From NCBI GenBank assembly GCA_019510485.1, contig JAEKKI010000133.1:1-45226 (forward strand): 45,226 nucleotides of DNA, in the 5' to 3' direction. Shown in pieces: positions 19,537 through 28,740 of the stretch; the first letter of the stretch is position 1; each line of letters opens with the position of its first letter. Position numbers and translations under genes: made by a program. The notes beneath the pieces were generated by a model. That model had not been told where the DNA came from and ran no database searches. It worked only from the letters and a program-made list of their open reading frames with translations. Origin of the DNA: Catenulisporales bacterium (GTDB lineage Bacteria; Actinomycetota; Actinomycetes; Streptomycetales; Catenulisporaceae).

Positions 19537-19554
19537 GTCGAATATTTGTTCGAC
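19537..19554. promoter_or_regulatory. LexA (SOS) box
   Basis: GTCGAATATTTGTTCGAC is an 18-bp near-palindrome that matches the actinobacterial SOS consensus TCGAAC-N4-GTTCGA at every position but one (T for C at the sixth). It sits 120 bp upstream of the DUF6504 start. The reductase relic on the other side begins 107 bp away. Confidence 0.8.
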
Positions 19555-19608
19555 TCGCACCAGGCTACCCCCCAGCACCCGCACGACTCAACGGAATCAG
19601 GTCAAGAC

Positions 19609-19624
19609 TCGCTCAAATGAGTGA
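19609..19624. promoter_or_regulatory. Operator-like palindrome upstream of the reductase relic
   Basis: TCGCTCAAATGAGTGA is symmetric apart from one arm position and the centre. Its place 36 bp before the start of the decayed reductase gene suggests a leftover operator of an ArsR- or TetR-like repressor. This is a weak inference. Confidence 0.3.
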
Positions 19625-19660
19625 AAGCCCGGGGTGGCCCCCTGCTCTAAAGTCCTGGTC

Positions 19661-19806
19661 ATGCGCCAGCTGATCGCGACAGTGTTCAACTACTCCTCGA
19701 CGGCCTCCTAGCCGACGAGGGCGGCGACGGCCACATCATCGCCCTGCTCTCCGCCACCGCCTCCGACAACGGAATCGTCGACTTGCGGTATCGGCGTCAC
19801 CGCTGA
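19661..19806 (+). pseudogene. Relic of a RibD C-terminal/dihydrofolate-reductase-like gene
   Basis: The frame from ATG 19661 gives MRQLIATVFNYS and then hits TAG after a frameshift. In the shifted frame the match continues with LDGLLADEGGDGHIIALL and ends SATASDNGIVDLRYRRHR at TGA 19804-19806. MRxLIxTxFNYSLDGLLADEG is a typical start and the LRY end is a typical C-terminus of the RibD C-terminal/DHFR-like family, whose members have about 180-200 residues. Here both ends are joined with about 140 residues missing. The gene is therefore broken by an internal deletion plus a frameshift. Confidence 0.7.
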
Positions 19807-19831
19807 GCCGGCGGCCCGCCGGTCCGTGCCC

Positions 19832-19899
19832 GATCCGGTCCCGTTTCACGAAGCTCCGCCGCCCCGTGTCGGCGGCGCCTCATCAAACGGGACCGGGTC
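19832..19899. repeat. Nested long inverted repeat
   Basis: The outer arms 19832-19846 (GATCCGGTCCCGTTT) and 19885-19899 pair over 15 bp with one wobble. Inside them CGCCGCC (19857-19863) pairs with GGCGGCG (19871-19877) over a 7-nt loop. The RNA of either strand would form a long two-stem hairpin. It follows the reductase relic by 25 bp and has no T-tract, so it may be a decayed terminator, a small element or a structured RNA. Confidence 0.7.
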
Positions 19900-20130
19900 C
19901 TACCCCCTGGGAGACACGCGGCCGACCTGTACCTCCCCGACACACCCCCGCCGTGGCCCGACCGCCGCGTGCCGTCAGCAAGTGTGGCGCACAGCACTGA
20001 CAGTCCTCATGCGTATTACTACTCAGATCCGCCATGAGTACCGATGGAACCGAACGGGCGTCTGGAACGTCTATATGAATGGTTACCCGGTGGGGGTGCC
20101 AAGTGGGGGTAGGGAAGGCCATGTGGCCTT

Positions 20131-20177
20131 GGCGGGACCGGTGTCTGTGGGGGCGCGGGTCCCGCCCTCCTTCTTTG
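20131..20177 (+). terminator. Terminator-like hairpin
   Basis: GGCGGGACC (20131-20139) pairs perfectly with GGTCCCGCC (20158-20166) across an 18-nt G-rich loop, followed by CTCCTTCTTT. The pyrimidine-rich tail suggests a plus-strand terminator or attenuator ahead of the glycosyltransferase-like gene. Confidence 0.4.
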
Positions 20178-20263
20178 TGCAGCCCAGCGTGACCCGGCGC
20201 GACCGATCACCCTGACGGCTCAGCGACTTCCGCGCCGCACTGCGATCAACCCGCGCACGTCCG

Positions 20264-21271
20264 ATGCTTTTTTCCGTGGGACGAAATCGACATCCGGCAG
20301 CCACACCCCTCATGCCTCCCGCCCTGCTCGCGTTGTCCGCCGATCCCCCGCCCGCCACCGAGACCGTGTCCGTCCTCGTTCCGCTGCTGAACGACGAACG
20401 CCGCGTGCTGCGCTGCGTGCGCTCGCTACTGGGCCAGATCCGCGTGCCCAAACTGGACGTGGTGTTCCTGGACGCCGGCTCCACGGACATGACCCGCCGC
20501 CTGGTACTCAAGGCGGCGATGGACGAACCACGCCTGCGCCTGCTCGTCGGCGCCCCGACCCCCCAGGGCTGGTGCCCACACGCGCACGCCTGCGAACAAC
20601 TCGCCGTGGCCGCCCGCGGCCGCACGATGGTCTTCGCCGATCCCGGCCTGGCCCTGGCCCCCGGCGCCGTCGCAGCAGCGGTGGCCGCCCTGCGCGGCCC
20701 GCACGAGCTGGACCTCGTCGTCGCCGAAGCCCACCGCCGCACCCGCCCGGCAGCGATACCGCCGGCCGGCCCCCAACGCACCACCAGCGCCCGCCTGCTG
20801 GCCGTCGACGCCGAGACCTACTGGCACGTCGGCGGCCACTGCACCGCCGCCCACGACCCGCACGGCGAGTCAGGCCTCATACGCGCCGTCCGACGCTCCG
20901 GAGGCCGCGTCGCCATCGCCGACGGCCGCCACGCCATCGAGTTCCTGGACGGCTCGCTGTGGCCGCGCGAGCGGGCCGGAACGACCGGCCCGGCGGCCGG
21001 CAGCCGGCAGGCCGTGACCGACACCGAGAACTCGATCCTGCACTCGTTCACGGACACCGCACGCCGGCTGCTGGCCGCTTTCACGACGGCACCGTCCCAG
21101 GCCCGCCGGACGCCGTCGCGAGGTGCGCTGCCCGCGGGGCCACCGGAACGATCGGCCGGACCGGTCGCCGACGCCGTGGTCAACCGTGCGGCCGGTGTTA
21201 AGGCACGCGAGTCGCTGGAGGCGCGTGAGGCGCGTGAGGACACGCGGCGGCCGCGCCCGATGGCGAGTTAG
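20264..21271 (+). CDS. Family 2 glycosyltransferase-like protein
   Basis: The predicted protein has up to 335 residues; the start is uncertain (ATG 20264, GTG 20276 or ATG 20312, none with a clear ribosome binding site). Residues about 34-75 match the GT2 nucleotide-sugar site: VSVLVPLLNDERRVLRCVRS and VVFLDAGSTDMTRRLV. The expected DxD metal motif is replaced by FADPG around residue 126, and the later acceptor-site motif appears as YWHVGGH. After about residue 240 the sequence is low-complexity Ala/Arg/Thr/Glu with no domain. The protein may transfer a sugar to a lipid or polymer at the membrane, or may have lost activity. No partner genes are nearby. Confidence 0.65.
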   Translation: MLFSVGRNRHPAATPLMPPALLALSADPPPATETVSVLVPLLNDERRVLRCVRSLLGQIRVPKLDVVFLDAGSTDMTRRLVLKAAMDEPRLRLLVGAPTPQGWCPHAHACEQLAVAARGRTMVFADPGLALAPGAVAAAVAALRGPHELDLVVAEAHRRTRPAAIPPAGPQRTTSARLLAVDAETYWHVGGHCTAAHDPHGESGLIRAVRRSGGRVAIADGRHAIEFLDGSLWPRERAGTTGPAAGSRQAVTDTENSILHSFTDTARRLLAAFTTAPSQARRTPSRGALPAGPPERSAGPVADAVVNRAAGVKARESLEAREAREDTRRPRPMAS

Positions 21272-21373
21272 GCGAAATACCGATAGTTGGGAACAAGCGA
21301 GCTGCTAGCCATGGTGCTCGGCGAAGTCCTGATGGTCCTCGCCACCGCCGTGTACCAGCTACGCGGCTGGTCT

Positions 21374-21886
21374 CTATCGAACCCCCACCAACGCCCCTGC
21401 CGCGGGCAAAAACGTCGGCCCCGAGAAATCCCAACCCCCGATGGCCTTCCGGTAGTGAATGAGCTCCCGCCCCGGCGCCAGCTCGGTCCGACCGAACTCC
21501 TCGTACCCGGCGGACGCATACATCCGCTGGTTCTCCCACATCATCGAGTGCGTCAGCAGCCGCAGCTCCGGCAGCCACAGCTGGCGTGCGTGTTGCTCGG
21601 CGAAGGCGAGGAGGCCGCGGCCGAGGCCCTGGCCCTGGCGGTCCGGGGCGACGGCGAGGTTGTCGAGGTACAGCCAGCCGTCCTCGGGCAGGAGGGTGAT
21701 GGTGGCGATCGCGGGGTTGCCGACGACGAACAGGCAGCCGCGGCGCATCAGGTGCGGGTAGTCGGCGTCCAGCGGGGCGGGGCGGGCGCCGATGCGGCCC
21801 ACGTAGTGGCGGTAGGCCGAGTGGATGACGGCGTGGACCGCCGCCAGGTCCATCGGGACCGCGTATCGGACAGCCAGCGGCTGCAT
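21374..21886 (-). CDS. GNAT family N-acetyltransferase
   Basis: The predicted 170-residue protein starts at ATG 21884-21886 (MQPLAVRYAVPMDLAAV), placed 7 nt after GGAGG; the ATG two codons upstream is too close to that site. It covers one GNAT domain, with the acetyl-CoA pyrophosphate loop DNLAVAPDRQGQGLGRGLL and a C-terminal ENQRMYASAGYEEFGRTEL. It transfers an acetyl group from acetyl-CoA to an unknown amine. It lies downstream of metF on the same strand with a 179-bp gap, so it is probably a separate unit. Confidence 0.88.
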   Translation of the reverse strand: MQPLAVRYAVPMDLAAVHAVIHSAYRHYVGRIGARPAPLDADYPHLMRRGCLFVVGNPAIATITLLPEDGWLYLDNLAVAPDRQGQGLGRGLLAFAEQHARQLWLPELRLLTHSMMWENQRMYASAGYEEFGRTELAPGRELIHYRKAIGGWDFSGPTFLPAAGALVGVR

Positions 21887-22065
21887 GGGCATGCCTCCAT
21901 CTTCCAGCCCCCGGGACAGTTCACCGCAGGCTGGCACACGGCGCCGCCCGGCGCGGGGCGGTCGGCCGCCGTTCATCAGACAAGGTGACAACGCGGATGA
22001 CTGGACCGCGAGGTTCACTCACATGACGCAGGTGAACAGGAAGGCAGGAGAGGAACAAAGATCGC

Positions 22066-23013
22066 TTAGGCAGGAACCTTCAGATACGCGGCATTCTCCT
22101 GCCGCCGGTCCAACCCGAGGTTGCGGTAGATCTCCAGCGTCGCTGTAGACATGTTCAACGTGATGAAGTGCAACCCCGGCACCCCCTCAGCCAGCAGCCG
22201 CTCGCACATCCGAGTCGTCCACTCCACACCGACCGCGCGCACCGCGGCCTTGTCACCGTCCACCGCCAGCAGCGCGTTCTCCAACTCCGCCGGGAACGCC
22301 TGCCCCGTAAGCCCGGTGATCCGCTTGATCTGCGCGACATTGGTCACCGGCATCACACCGGGCAGGATCGGCACGTCGCACCCCGCAGCCGCCACCCGAT
22401 CCCGCAACCGCAGGTAGTCGTCCGTGAGGAAGAACATCTGCGTGATCGCGAAGTCCGCACCCCGACGACACTTCTCCACAAAGCGCGCGACGTCAGAGTC
22501 CCAGTCCGGCGAACGAGGATGCATCTCGGGGAACGCCGCCACACCGACACAGAAATCCCCGGAATCCCGCACCAGCTGCACCAGATCGCTCGCATACGAC
22601 AGGCCATCCGGATGCGGCGTCCACTCCCCCAGCGGATCGCCCGGCGGGTCGCCGCGCAGCGCAAGGATGTTGCGCACTCCGGCGTCCGCATACTGCCCGA
22701 CGACATGCCGCAGTTCCGCCACGGAGTGGTTCACCGCAGTGAGATGCCCCACAGGCGTCAGCGTGGTGTCCGCCGCAATGCGCTCCGTGGTCTCCACGGT
22801 CTTCATCCGCGTCGTCCCACCGGCTCCATACGTCACCGACACGAACGTCGGCGAGTATCCCTCCAACCTCCGCAGCGCACGCCACAGCTGTTCTTCCTGC
22901 GCGTCGCTACGCGGCGGGAAGAACTCGAACGAATACGACCGCTCGCCACGGGCCAGCAGTTCGCGAACGGTGGCGGCACGGTCCGGCCGCACGGAAGGAA
23001 GTCCCAGTGCCAT
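22066..23013 (-). CDS. metF: Methylenetetrahydrofolate reductase
   Basis: The predicted 315-residue protein starts at ATG 23011-23013. It is a complete FAD-linked MTHFR barrel: [19 protein letters not shown] near the N-terminus, [36 protein letters not shown], and [19 protein letters not shown], ending with [13 protein letters not shown]. It reduces 5,10-methylene-THF to 5-methyl-THF for methionine synthesis. Divergence from a polyprenyl diphosphate synthase gene is a common actinobacterial arrangement (as for Rv2172c/idsA2). The transcript appears leaderless. Confidence 0.96.
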   Translation of the reverse strand: MALGLPSVRPDRAATVRELLARGERSYSFEFFPPRSDAQEEQLWRALRRLEGYSPTFVSVTYGAGGTTRMKTVETTERIAADTTLTPVGHLTAVNHSVAELRHVVGQYADAGVRNILALRGDPPGDPLGEWTPHPDGLSYASDLVQLVRDSGDFCVGVAAFPEMHPRSPDWDSDVARFVEKCRRGADFAITQMFFLTDDYLRLRDRVAAAGCDVPILPGVMPVTNVAQIKRITGLTGQAFPAELENALLAVDGDKAAVRAVGVEWTTRMCERLLAEGVPGLHFITLNMSTATLEIYRNLGLDRRQENAAYLKVPA

Positions 23014-23019
23014 ATCCCC

Positions 23020-23047
23020 ACCGTACTGACCACTGTGCGTGTTGTAA
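23020..23047 (-). promoter_or_regulatory. metF promoter, leaderless type
   Basis: On the minus strand TTACAA (23042-23047) and TACGGT (23020-23025) are separated by 16 nt. The -10 ends 6 nt before the metF ATG, placing transcription start at or next to the start codon. No SAM or B12 riboswitch fits in the 88-bp gap. Confidence 0.55.
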
Positions 23048-23088
23048 GGACTGCACGCCCATCGTCCCGAGCCGCGAGACGCGGCCCG

Positions 23089-23094
23089 TATCGT
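23089..23094 (+). promoter_or_regulatory. -10 box of the polyprenyl synthase gene
   Basis: TATCGT ends 7 nt before GTG 23102, with no ribosome binding site, so the transcript is probably leaderless. No good -35 is seen. This spacing also selects GTG 23102 over the in-frame GTG 23093 that overlaps the box. Confidence 0.45.
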
Positions 23095-23101
23095 GGTCCC
23101 C

Positions 23102-24193
23102 GTGAATCCCCTGGACCGCCACGACCTGCGTACCCGAGTCGACGCCGCCTTAGCGGCGTTCCTGGACCGCCAGGGGGCCGCCCTGATCGCGATGTCCCCG
23201 GAGCTGACTCCGCTGCCGACCGCGCTGCGCGACTTCCTGGAGGGCGGCAAGCTGATGCGCCCGGGATTCTGTTACTGGGGCTGGCGCGGGGTGACCGGCG
23301 GCAGCGCGGACCCCGCGGCCGAGGACGGCGCCGTGCGCGCCGCGGCGTCGCTGGAACTGCTGCAAGCCTCGGCGCTGATCCACGACGACTACATGGACGA
23401 CTCCGACACCCGCCGCGGCATGCCGGCCATCCACCGCCGCTTCGCCGCCGCGCACCGCGAGGCGGCATGGGAGGGCTCGGCCGCCCGGTTCGGCGCCGCC
23501 GCCGCGATCCTGCTCGGCGACGTCTGCCTGACTTGGTGCGACGAGATGTTCGCCGGCAGCGGCCTGCCCGCCGCGCGCATCGCCGCCGCGCGGCCGTACT
23601 ACGACGTGATGCGCACCGAGGTGATGGCCGGCCAGTACCTGGACGTGCTGGCCCAGGCGCACGGCCTGGACGAGCCCGAACGCGCCGCCCAGCGCGCGCA
23701 GACGGTGATCCGCTACAAGTCCGCGAAGTACACGATCGAGCGGCCGCTGCACGTCGGCGCGATGCTGGCCGGCGGCAGCCCGGAGGTGATAGCCGCCTAC
23801 TCCGCGTACGGCCTGCCGCTGGGCGAGGCGTTCCAGCTGCGCGACGACGTCCTCGGGGTGTTCGGCGACCCGGCCGCCACCGGCAAGCCCGCCGGCGACG
23901 ATCTGCGCGAGGGCAAGCAGACGCTGCTGGTGGCGCTGGCGGCGGCGCGCGCCGCGAGCCCGGCGGAGATCAAGACCCTGCGTTCCCAGCTCGGCAACCC
24001 GCATCTGGACGCGGACGGCGTCGCCGAGTTGCAGGACATCATCCGCGCCACCGGGGCCCTGGACGACGTCGAGACCCGCATCACGGCACTGACACACGAG
24101 GCCATCGCCGCCGTGGCGGCCGCACCGATCGTCGACGAGGCCAAGGACGTGCTGCGGGAGCTCGCGGTGATGGCGACGGCGCGCAAGAAGTAG
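23102..24193 (+). CDS. idsA: Polyprenyl diphosphate synthase (geranylgeranyl type)
   Basis: The predicted protein has 363 residues. It has both aspartate-rich prenyltransferase motifs: DDYMDDSD (first, about residues 98-105) and [10 protein letters not shown] with [13 protein letters not shown] (second, about 246-270). It also has the substrate motif [10 protein letters not shown] near residue 50. It condenses isopentenyl diphosphate with allylic diphosphates; the actinobacterial IdsA/GGPP synthase signature suggests a C20 product, though chain length is not certain from sequence. Small residues just before the first motif agree with C20. It is divergent from metF and convergent with the histidine phosphatase, with a 14-bp gap. 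Confidence 0.93.
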   Translation: MNPLDRHDLRTRVDAALAAFLDRQGAALIAMSPELTPLPTALRDFLEGGKLMRPGFCYWGWRGVTGGSADPAAEDGAVRAAASLELLQASALIHDDYMDDSDTRRGMPAIHRRFAAAHREAAWEGSAARFGAAAAILLGDVCLTWCDEMFAGSGLPAARIAAARPYYDVMRTEVMAGQYLDVLAQAHGLDEPERAAQRAQTVIRYKSAKYTIERPLHVGAMLAGGSPEVIAAYSAYGLPLGEAFQLRDDVLGVFGDPAATGKPAGDDLREGKQTLLVALAAARAASPAEIKTLRSQLGNPHLDADGVAELQDIIRATGALDDVETRITALTHEAIAAVAAAPIVDEAKDVLRELAVMATARKK

Positions 24194-24207
24194 GCGGAAT
24201 CGCTCTT

Positions 24208-24807
24208 CTAACCCCGCAGGTTGAGCCCGTCCACCACCGGCCGCGCATGTTCGAAGCCGAGCCGCGAAACGGTGGCCGTGTCCAGCCGGAAGTACCGCCC
24301 GCCGGCCGGCGGCAGCCCGAGCCAGCGCGCACAGACGATCCGCAGGACGTGCCCGTGCGCGACCAGGCACACGTCTTCCTCGCCCTCACCGTCGGCCAGC
24401 ATCGGCCGCACCCGCGCCAGCACCCGGTCCACCCGCGCGCCGACCTGCTCCAGGCTCTCCCCGGGGTGCTCGGCGTCACCGGGTACGACGCCGTCGTTCC
24501 AGAGGTACCAGCCGGGGCGGGTGTGGTGGATCTCGTCGGTCGTGACGCCCTCGTAGCCGCCGTAGTCCCACTCCAGCAGATCCGGCTCCGGTACCGCGCC
24601 GGTGAGCCCGGCGAGCTCGGCGGTCCGCATCGCACGACTCAGGGGGCTGGTATACACGGCCGCCAAGGAGCGCTCGGCCAACAGTTTGGCGGCGGCCCGC
24701 GCCTGGTCCTCGCCGCGAGCGGTCAGCGGCAGGTCGGTCAGGCCGGTATGGCGGCCGGCACGGCTCCACTCGGTCTCGCCGTGACGGAGCAAGATCAGCT
24801 CGGACAT
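24208..24807 (-). CDS. Histidine phosphatase (phosphoglycerate mutase-like)
   Basis: The predicted 199-residue protein starts at ATG 24805-24807. It has the catalytic LLRHGETEWS near the N-terminus, the acid residue region LEWDYGGYEG, and the second catalytic histidine in VAHGHVLR. It is a branch 1 histidine phosphatase that goes through a phosphohistidine; such actinobacterial proteins act on phosphosugars or other small phosphates, and the substrate is unknown here. TAGGCT (24815-24820) ends 7 nt before the ATG, so a leaderless transcript is likely. The upstream in-frame extension lacks any family match. Confidence 0.92.
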   Translation of the reverse strand: MSELILLRHGETEWSRAGRHTGLTDLPLTARGEDQARAAAKLLAERSLAAVYTSPLSRAMRTAELAGLTGAVPEPDLLEWDYGGYEGVTTDEIHHTRPGWYLWNDGVVPGDAEHPGESLEQVGARVDRVLARVRPMLADGEGEEDVCLVAHGHVLRIVCARWLGLPPAGGRYFRLDTATVSRLGFEHARPVVDGLNLRG

Positions 24808-24919
24808 GGTCCCGAGCCTAGCCCGGCGCCCTGCTCCGCGCCCGCACACCCCCGTGACGTGGGTGGCGCGGGTGGCGTGTACGGGCAGAGCATTGACCCG
24901 GCCGAGATCTCCCTTTTGA

Positions 24920-26470
<1,551 letters not shown>

Positions 26471-26501
26471 CTGTCGCGTGGCTCGGCGCTCGCGACGTGA
26501 A

Positions 26502-27296
26502 TCAGTGCCCGTAGCCGCAGGGGAACGGCCGGACGTAACTCCGCGCGTACGCCGGCGCCTCGATCCCCGCCAACAGGTCCGGAGCCGACTTCGCCTCGCC
26601 GGCGGTCAGCCTCAACGGGATCGCGCCGGCCCAGTACGGCGAAGCCAGGTCCGCCTCGTCGTCGGCGACGCCGTCGCCGCGCGCCTTCAGCGACACCTCG
26701 TTCAGGTCCACCGCCAGGATCGTGGTGGCCGCGAGTTCCTTGCGGGTGGGCTCGCGCGAGTCGGCGGTTCGGCCGGGGGCGACGTGCTCTATCAGGGCTC
26801 GCATGGCCGCCAGGCGCTCCTCGTGGTCGGCGACGACGCGCGCCGTGCCGTGCACCACGACGCTGCGGAAGGCCACCGAGTGGTGCATCCAGCTGCGGGC
26901 GAGGACCACGGCGTCCGTCAGCGTGACGGTGACGCCGACGCGCTGTCCGTCCAGGCTCGCGAAGCGGCCGCCGGAGGAGCCGTGGAAGTACAGGCGGTCG
27001 CCGCGGCGCGCGTGCACGGTCGGCAGTACCACCGGGGCGCCGTCGAAGATGAACGCGACGTGGCAGACCAGGGCCTCGTCCAGGACCGCGTGCACGGCGG
27101 CCCGGTCGTAGCGCATCCGGCTCTGGTAGCGGGTGGCGGTGGTGCGCGGGGTCTGCTCGTAGGCGCCCTCGGCGCGGTGGCCGAGCGGGCAGGCCTCGGT
27201 CTCGGCGTCGGCGACCGGCGGCCCGGTCGTCGGATCTTGTTCTGGAGTCTGGGTCTGCATCTGGTCCTCGGTCAGGGACCCGGCCACTTGCGTCAT
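26502..27296 (-). CDS. PPOX (pyridoxamine 5'-phosphate oxidase)-family flavoprotein
   Basis: The predicted 264-residue protein starts at ATG 27294-27296. A 60-residue Pro/Glu/Thr-rich N-terminus precedes a split-barrel domain with YDRAAVHAVLDEALVCHVAF, RLYFHGSSGGRF, VTVTLTDAVVLARS and PTRKELAATTILAVDL. Proteins of this type bind FMN, F420 or other cofactors; true PdxH activity is not shown. It is divergent from a MocR-type PLP-binding regulator, which probably controls it. A paralogue lies at 41801-42481. Confidence 0.88.
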   Translation of the reverse strand: MTQVAGSLTEDQMQTQTPEQDPTTGPPVADAETEACPLGHRAEGAYEQTPRTTATRYQSRMRYDRAAVHAVLDEALVCHVAFIFDGAPVVLPTVHARRGDRLYFHGSSGGRFASLDGQRVGVTVTLTDAVVLARSWMHHSVAFRSVVVHGTARVVADHEERLAAMRALIEHVAPGRTADSREPTRKELAATTILAVDLNEVSLKARGDGVADDEADLASPYWAGAIPLRLTAGEAKSAPDLLAGIEAPAYARSYVRPFPCGYGH

Positions 27297-27305
27297 TTTT
27301 CGTCC

Positions 27306-27337
27306 TAGTGCAAACTAGATACTGTGGTAGTTCAAAC
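27306..27337. promoter_or_regulatory. MocR operator candidate: paired direct repeats
   Basis: TAGTGCAAAC (27306-27315) and TAGTTCAAAC (27328-27337) are 22 bp apart, about two helical turns, in the 27-bp gap and start region between the divergent PPOX and MocR genes. MocR regulators usually bind spaced direct repeats. The left copy also lies in the palindrome CTAGT-GCAA-ACTAG. The right copy covers the first codons of the regulator, suggesting autoregulation. Confidence 0.55.
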
Positions 27338-28658
27338 CTCTCCGCGAGCAGCGTACAAAATCTCCGGGCGCGGCGCCAGCCAGATCGCGGCCTCGATCGA
27401 GACCGGCATCGCCGACGGCCATCTGGCCCCGGGCCAGGCGCTGCCGCCGATCCGGGACCTCGCGGCCGAGCTCGCGGTCAACCCCAACACCGTCTCGGCC
27501 GCCTACCGGCTGCTGCGCGACCGCGGCGCGGTGGAGACCGCCGGCCGGCGCGGTACCCGGGTGCGGCAGCAGCCCGCCACCGCCCCGCGCAACGTGGCCT
27601 GGCGGATCCCGGCCGGGGCGACCGACCTGGCCAACGGCAACCCGGACCCCCGGCTGCTGCCGGAGCTGGTCTTCCCGCGCGAGGCGTCGCAGCGTCTTTA
27701 CAATCGCGACGCGATCCTGCCCGAGCTTTTGGACGCCGCCCGCGCCCGCTTCGCCGCCGGCTCGGTGCCGGCCGAGCACGTCGTGCTGTCCTTCGGCGCC
27801 GGCGACGCCATCGACCGGGTGCTGAGCGCCCACCTGCGCGCCGGGGACTCGGTCGCGGTGGAGGACCCGGGCTGGGGCGCGGTGTACCACCTGCTGCCGG
27901 CCATGAGCCTGATCGCCGTGCCGGTGCCGGTCGACGCCGACGGCATGACGCCGCACGGTCTGGCCTCGGCGCTGAAGCGCGGGGTGCGTGCGGTGATCAT
28001 CACCAGCCGCGCCCAGAATCCGACCGGCGCCGCGGTGTCCGCCGAACGCGCCGAGGCGCTCCGCGCCCTGCTCGGCGAGTACCCGGACGTGCTGCTGATC
28101 GAGGACGACCACGGCGCCGACATCACCCCGCAGCGCCCGCTGCATACGGTGGTCGGCGTGACCAGCCATTGGGCCCACATCAGATCCCTGTCCAAGGCTT
28201 ACGGCCCCGACCTGCGCTGCGCGGTCACGGCCGCCGACGGCACCACCGGCGCGCGCGTCGCCGGCCGGCTGCGGCTCGGCGCCGGGTGGATCAGCCAGCT
28301 GATTCAGGAGCAGGTGCACCGGCTGTGGACCGATGAGCGGGTCGAGGCGCAGATCGCCGCGGCCGCGCGTTCTTACACCGAGCGGCGTGACGCGCTGATC
28401 GCGGCTCTGGCGGCGCGCGGGATCGCGGCGTACGGCGCCACCGGTATCAACGTCTGGGTACCGGTGCCCGAGGAGGCGGTGGTGGTCAGCGGGCTGCTGG
28501 CGGCCGGATGGGCGGTGGCTCCGGGGGCGTGGTTCCGCGTCGACACGCCACCGGGAGTGCGGATGACGATCTCGAATCTGGAGCTGCCGGACGTCGAGCC
28601 GCTGGCCGACGCGCTCGCCGGGGTGCTGAGCGCTTCCGGCTCCGGCGGAGCGGTTTGA
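27324..28658 (+). CDS. MocR-family regulator (GntR helix-turn-helix fused to aminotransferase fold)
   Basis: The predicted 444-residue protein starts at GTG 27324. Residues about 9-80 form a GntR winged helix (LPPIRDLAAELAVNPNTVSAAYRLL). The rest is a class I aminotransferase-like domain with QNPTG (231-235), the PLP-contacting EDDHGAD region (260-266) and the Schiff-base lysine in RSLSKAYG (Lys291). Such regulators sense PLP or PLP adducts, as PdxR and GabR do. Divergence from a PPOX-family gene suggests control of vitamin B6-related metabolism, though the target could be another amine pathway. Confidence 0.93.
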   Translation: MVVQTSPRAAYKISGRGASQIAASIETGIADGHLAPGQALPPIRDLAAELAVNPNTVSAAYRLLRDRGAVETAGRRGTRVRQQPATAPRNVAWRIPAGATDLANGNPDPRLLPELVFPREASQRLYNRDAILPELLDAARARFAAGSVPAEHVVLSFGAGDAIDRVLSAHLRAGDSVAVEDPGWGAVYHLLPAMSLIAVPVPVDADGMTPHGLASALKRGVRAVIITSRAQNPTGAAVSAERAEALRALLGEYPDVLLIEDDHGADITPQRPLHTVVGVTSHWAHIRSLSKAYGPDLRCAVTAADGTTGARVAGRLRLGAGWISQLIQEQVHRLWTDERVEAQIAAAARSYTERRDALIAALAARGIAAYGATGINVWVPVPEEAVVVSGLLAAGWAVAPGAWFRVDTPPGVRMTISNLELPDVEPLADALAGVLSASGSGGAV

Positions 28659-28669
28659 CAGAACCCTGT

Positions 28670-28686
28670 GTTCGCCGTCGGCGAAC
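28670..28686. terminator. Hairpin after the MocR gene
   Basis: GTTCGCC (28670-28676) and GGCGAAC (28680-28686) form a perfect 7-bp stem with a GTC loop, 12 bp past the stop codon. No T-tract follows, so this is a weak terminator candidate. Confidence 0.4.
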
Positions 28687-28705
28687 GGTGCTTACCGGCA
28701 AGCCC

Positions 28706-28734
28706 TTCTCATCGCTTCAACCGCGGCTTACCGT
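28706..28734 (+). promoter_or_regulatory. Leaderless-type promoter of the 149-residue gene
   Basis: TTCTCA (28706-28711) and TACCGT (28729-28734) are 17 nt apart, and the -10 ends 6 nt before ATG 28741. There is no ribosome binding site. Confidence 0.5.
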
Positions 28735-28740
28735 GGCTGA

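Larger units (their letters stand above)
19807..20263. other. Non-coding gap with structured elements
   Basis: No convincing gene is visible in this 457-bp stretch. It holds a nested inverted repeat (19832-19899), a small inverted repeat TACTCA-n9-TGAGTA (20020-20040), the perfect pair AAGGCCA/TGGCCTT around 20115-20130, and a terminator-like hairpin (20131-20177). Short reading frames on both strands lack ribosome binding sites and family resemblance. Confidence 0.6.

Noticed and set aside
19981-20003. Another PafBC-like box (CTGTCAGTG-N8-CACACT, minus strand)
   Set aside because: It has two mismatches and no convincing gene follows; it may be a remnant or chance.
22066-23013. SAM or B12 riboswitch before metF
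   Set aside because: The 88-bp divergent gap is too short and the -10 box lies 6 nt before the start codon.
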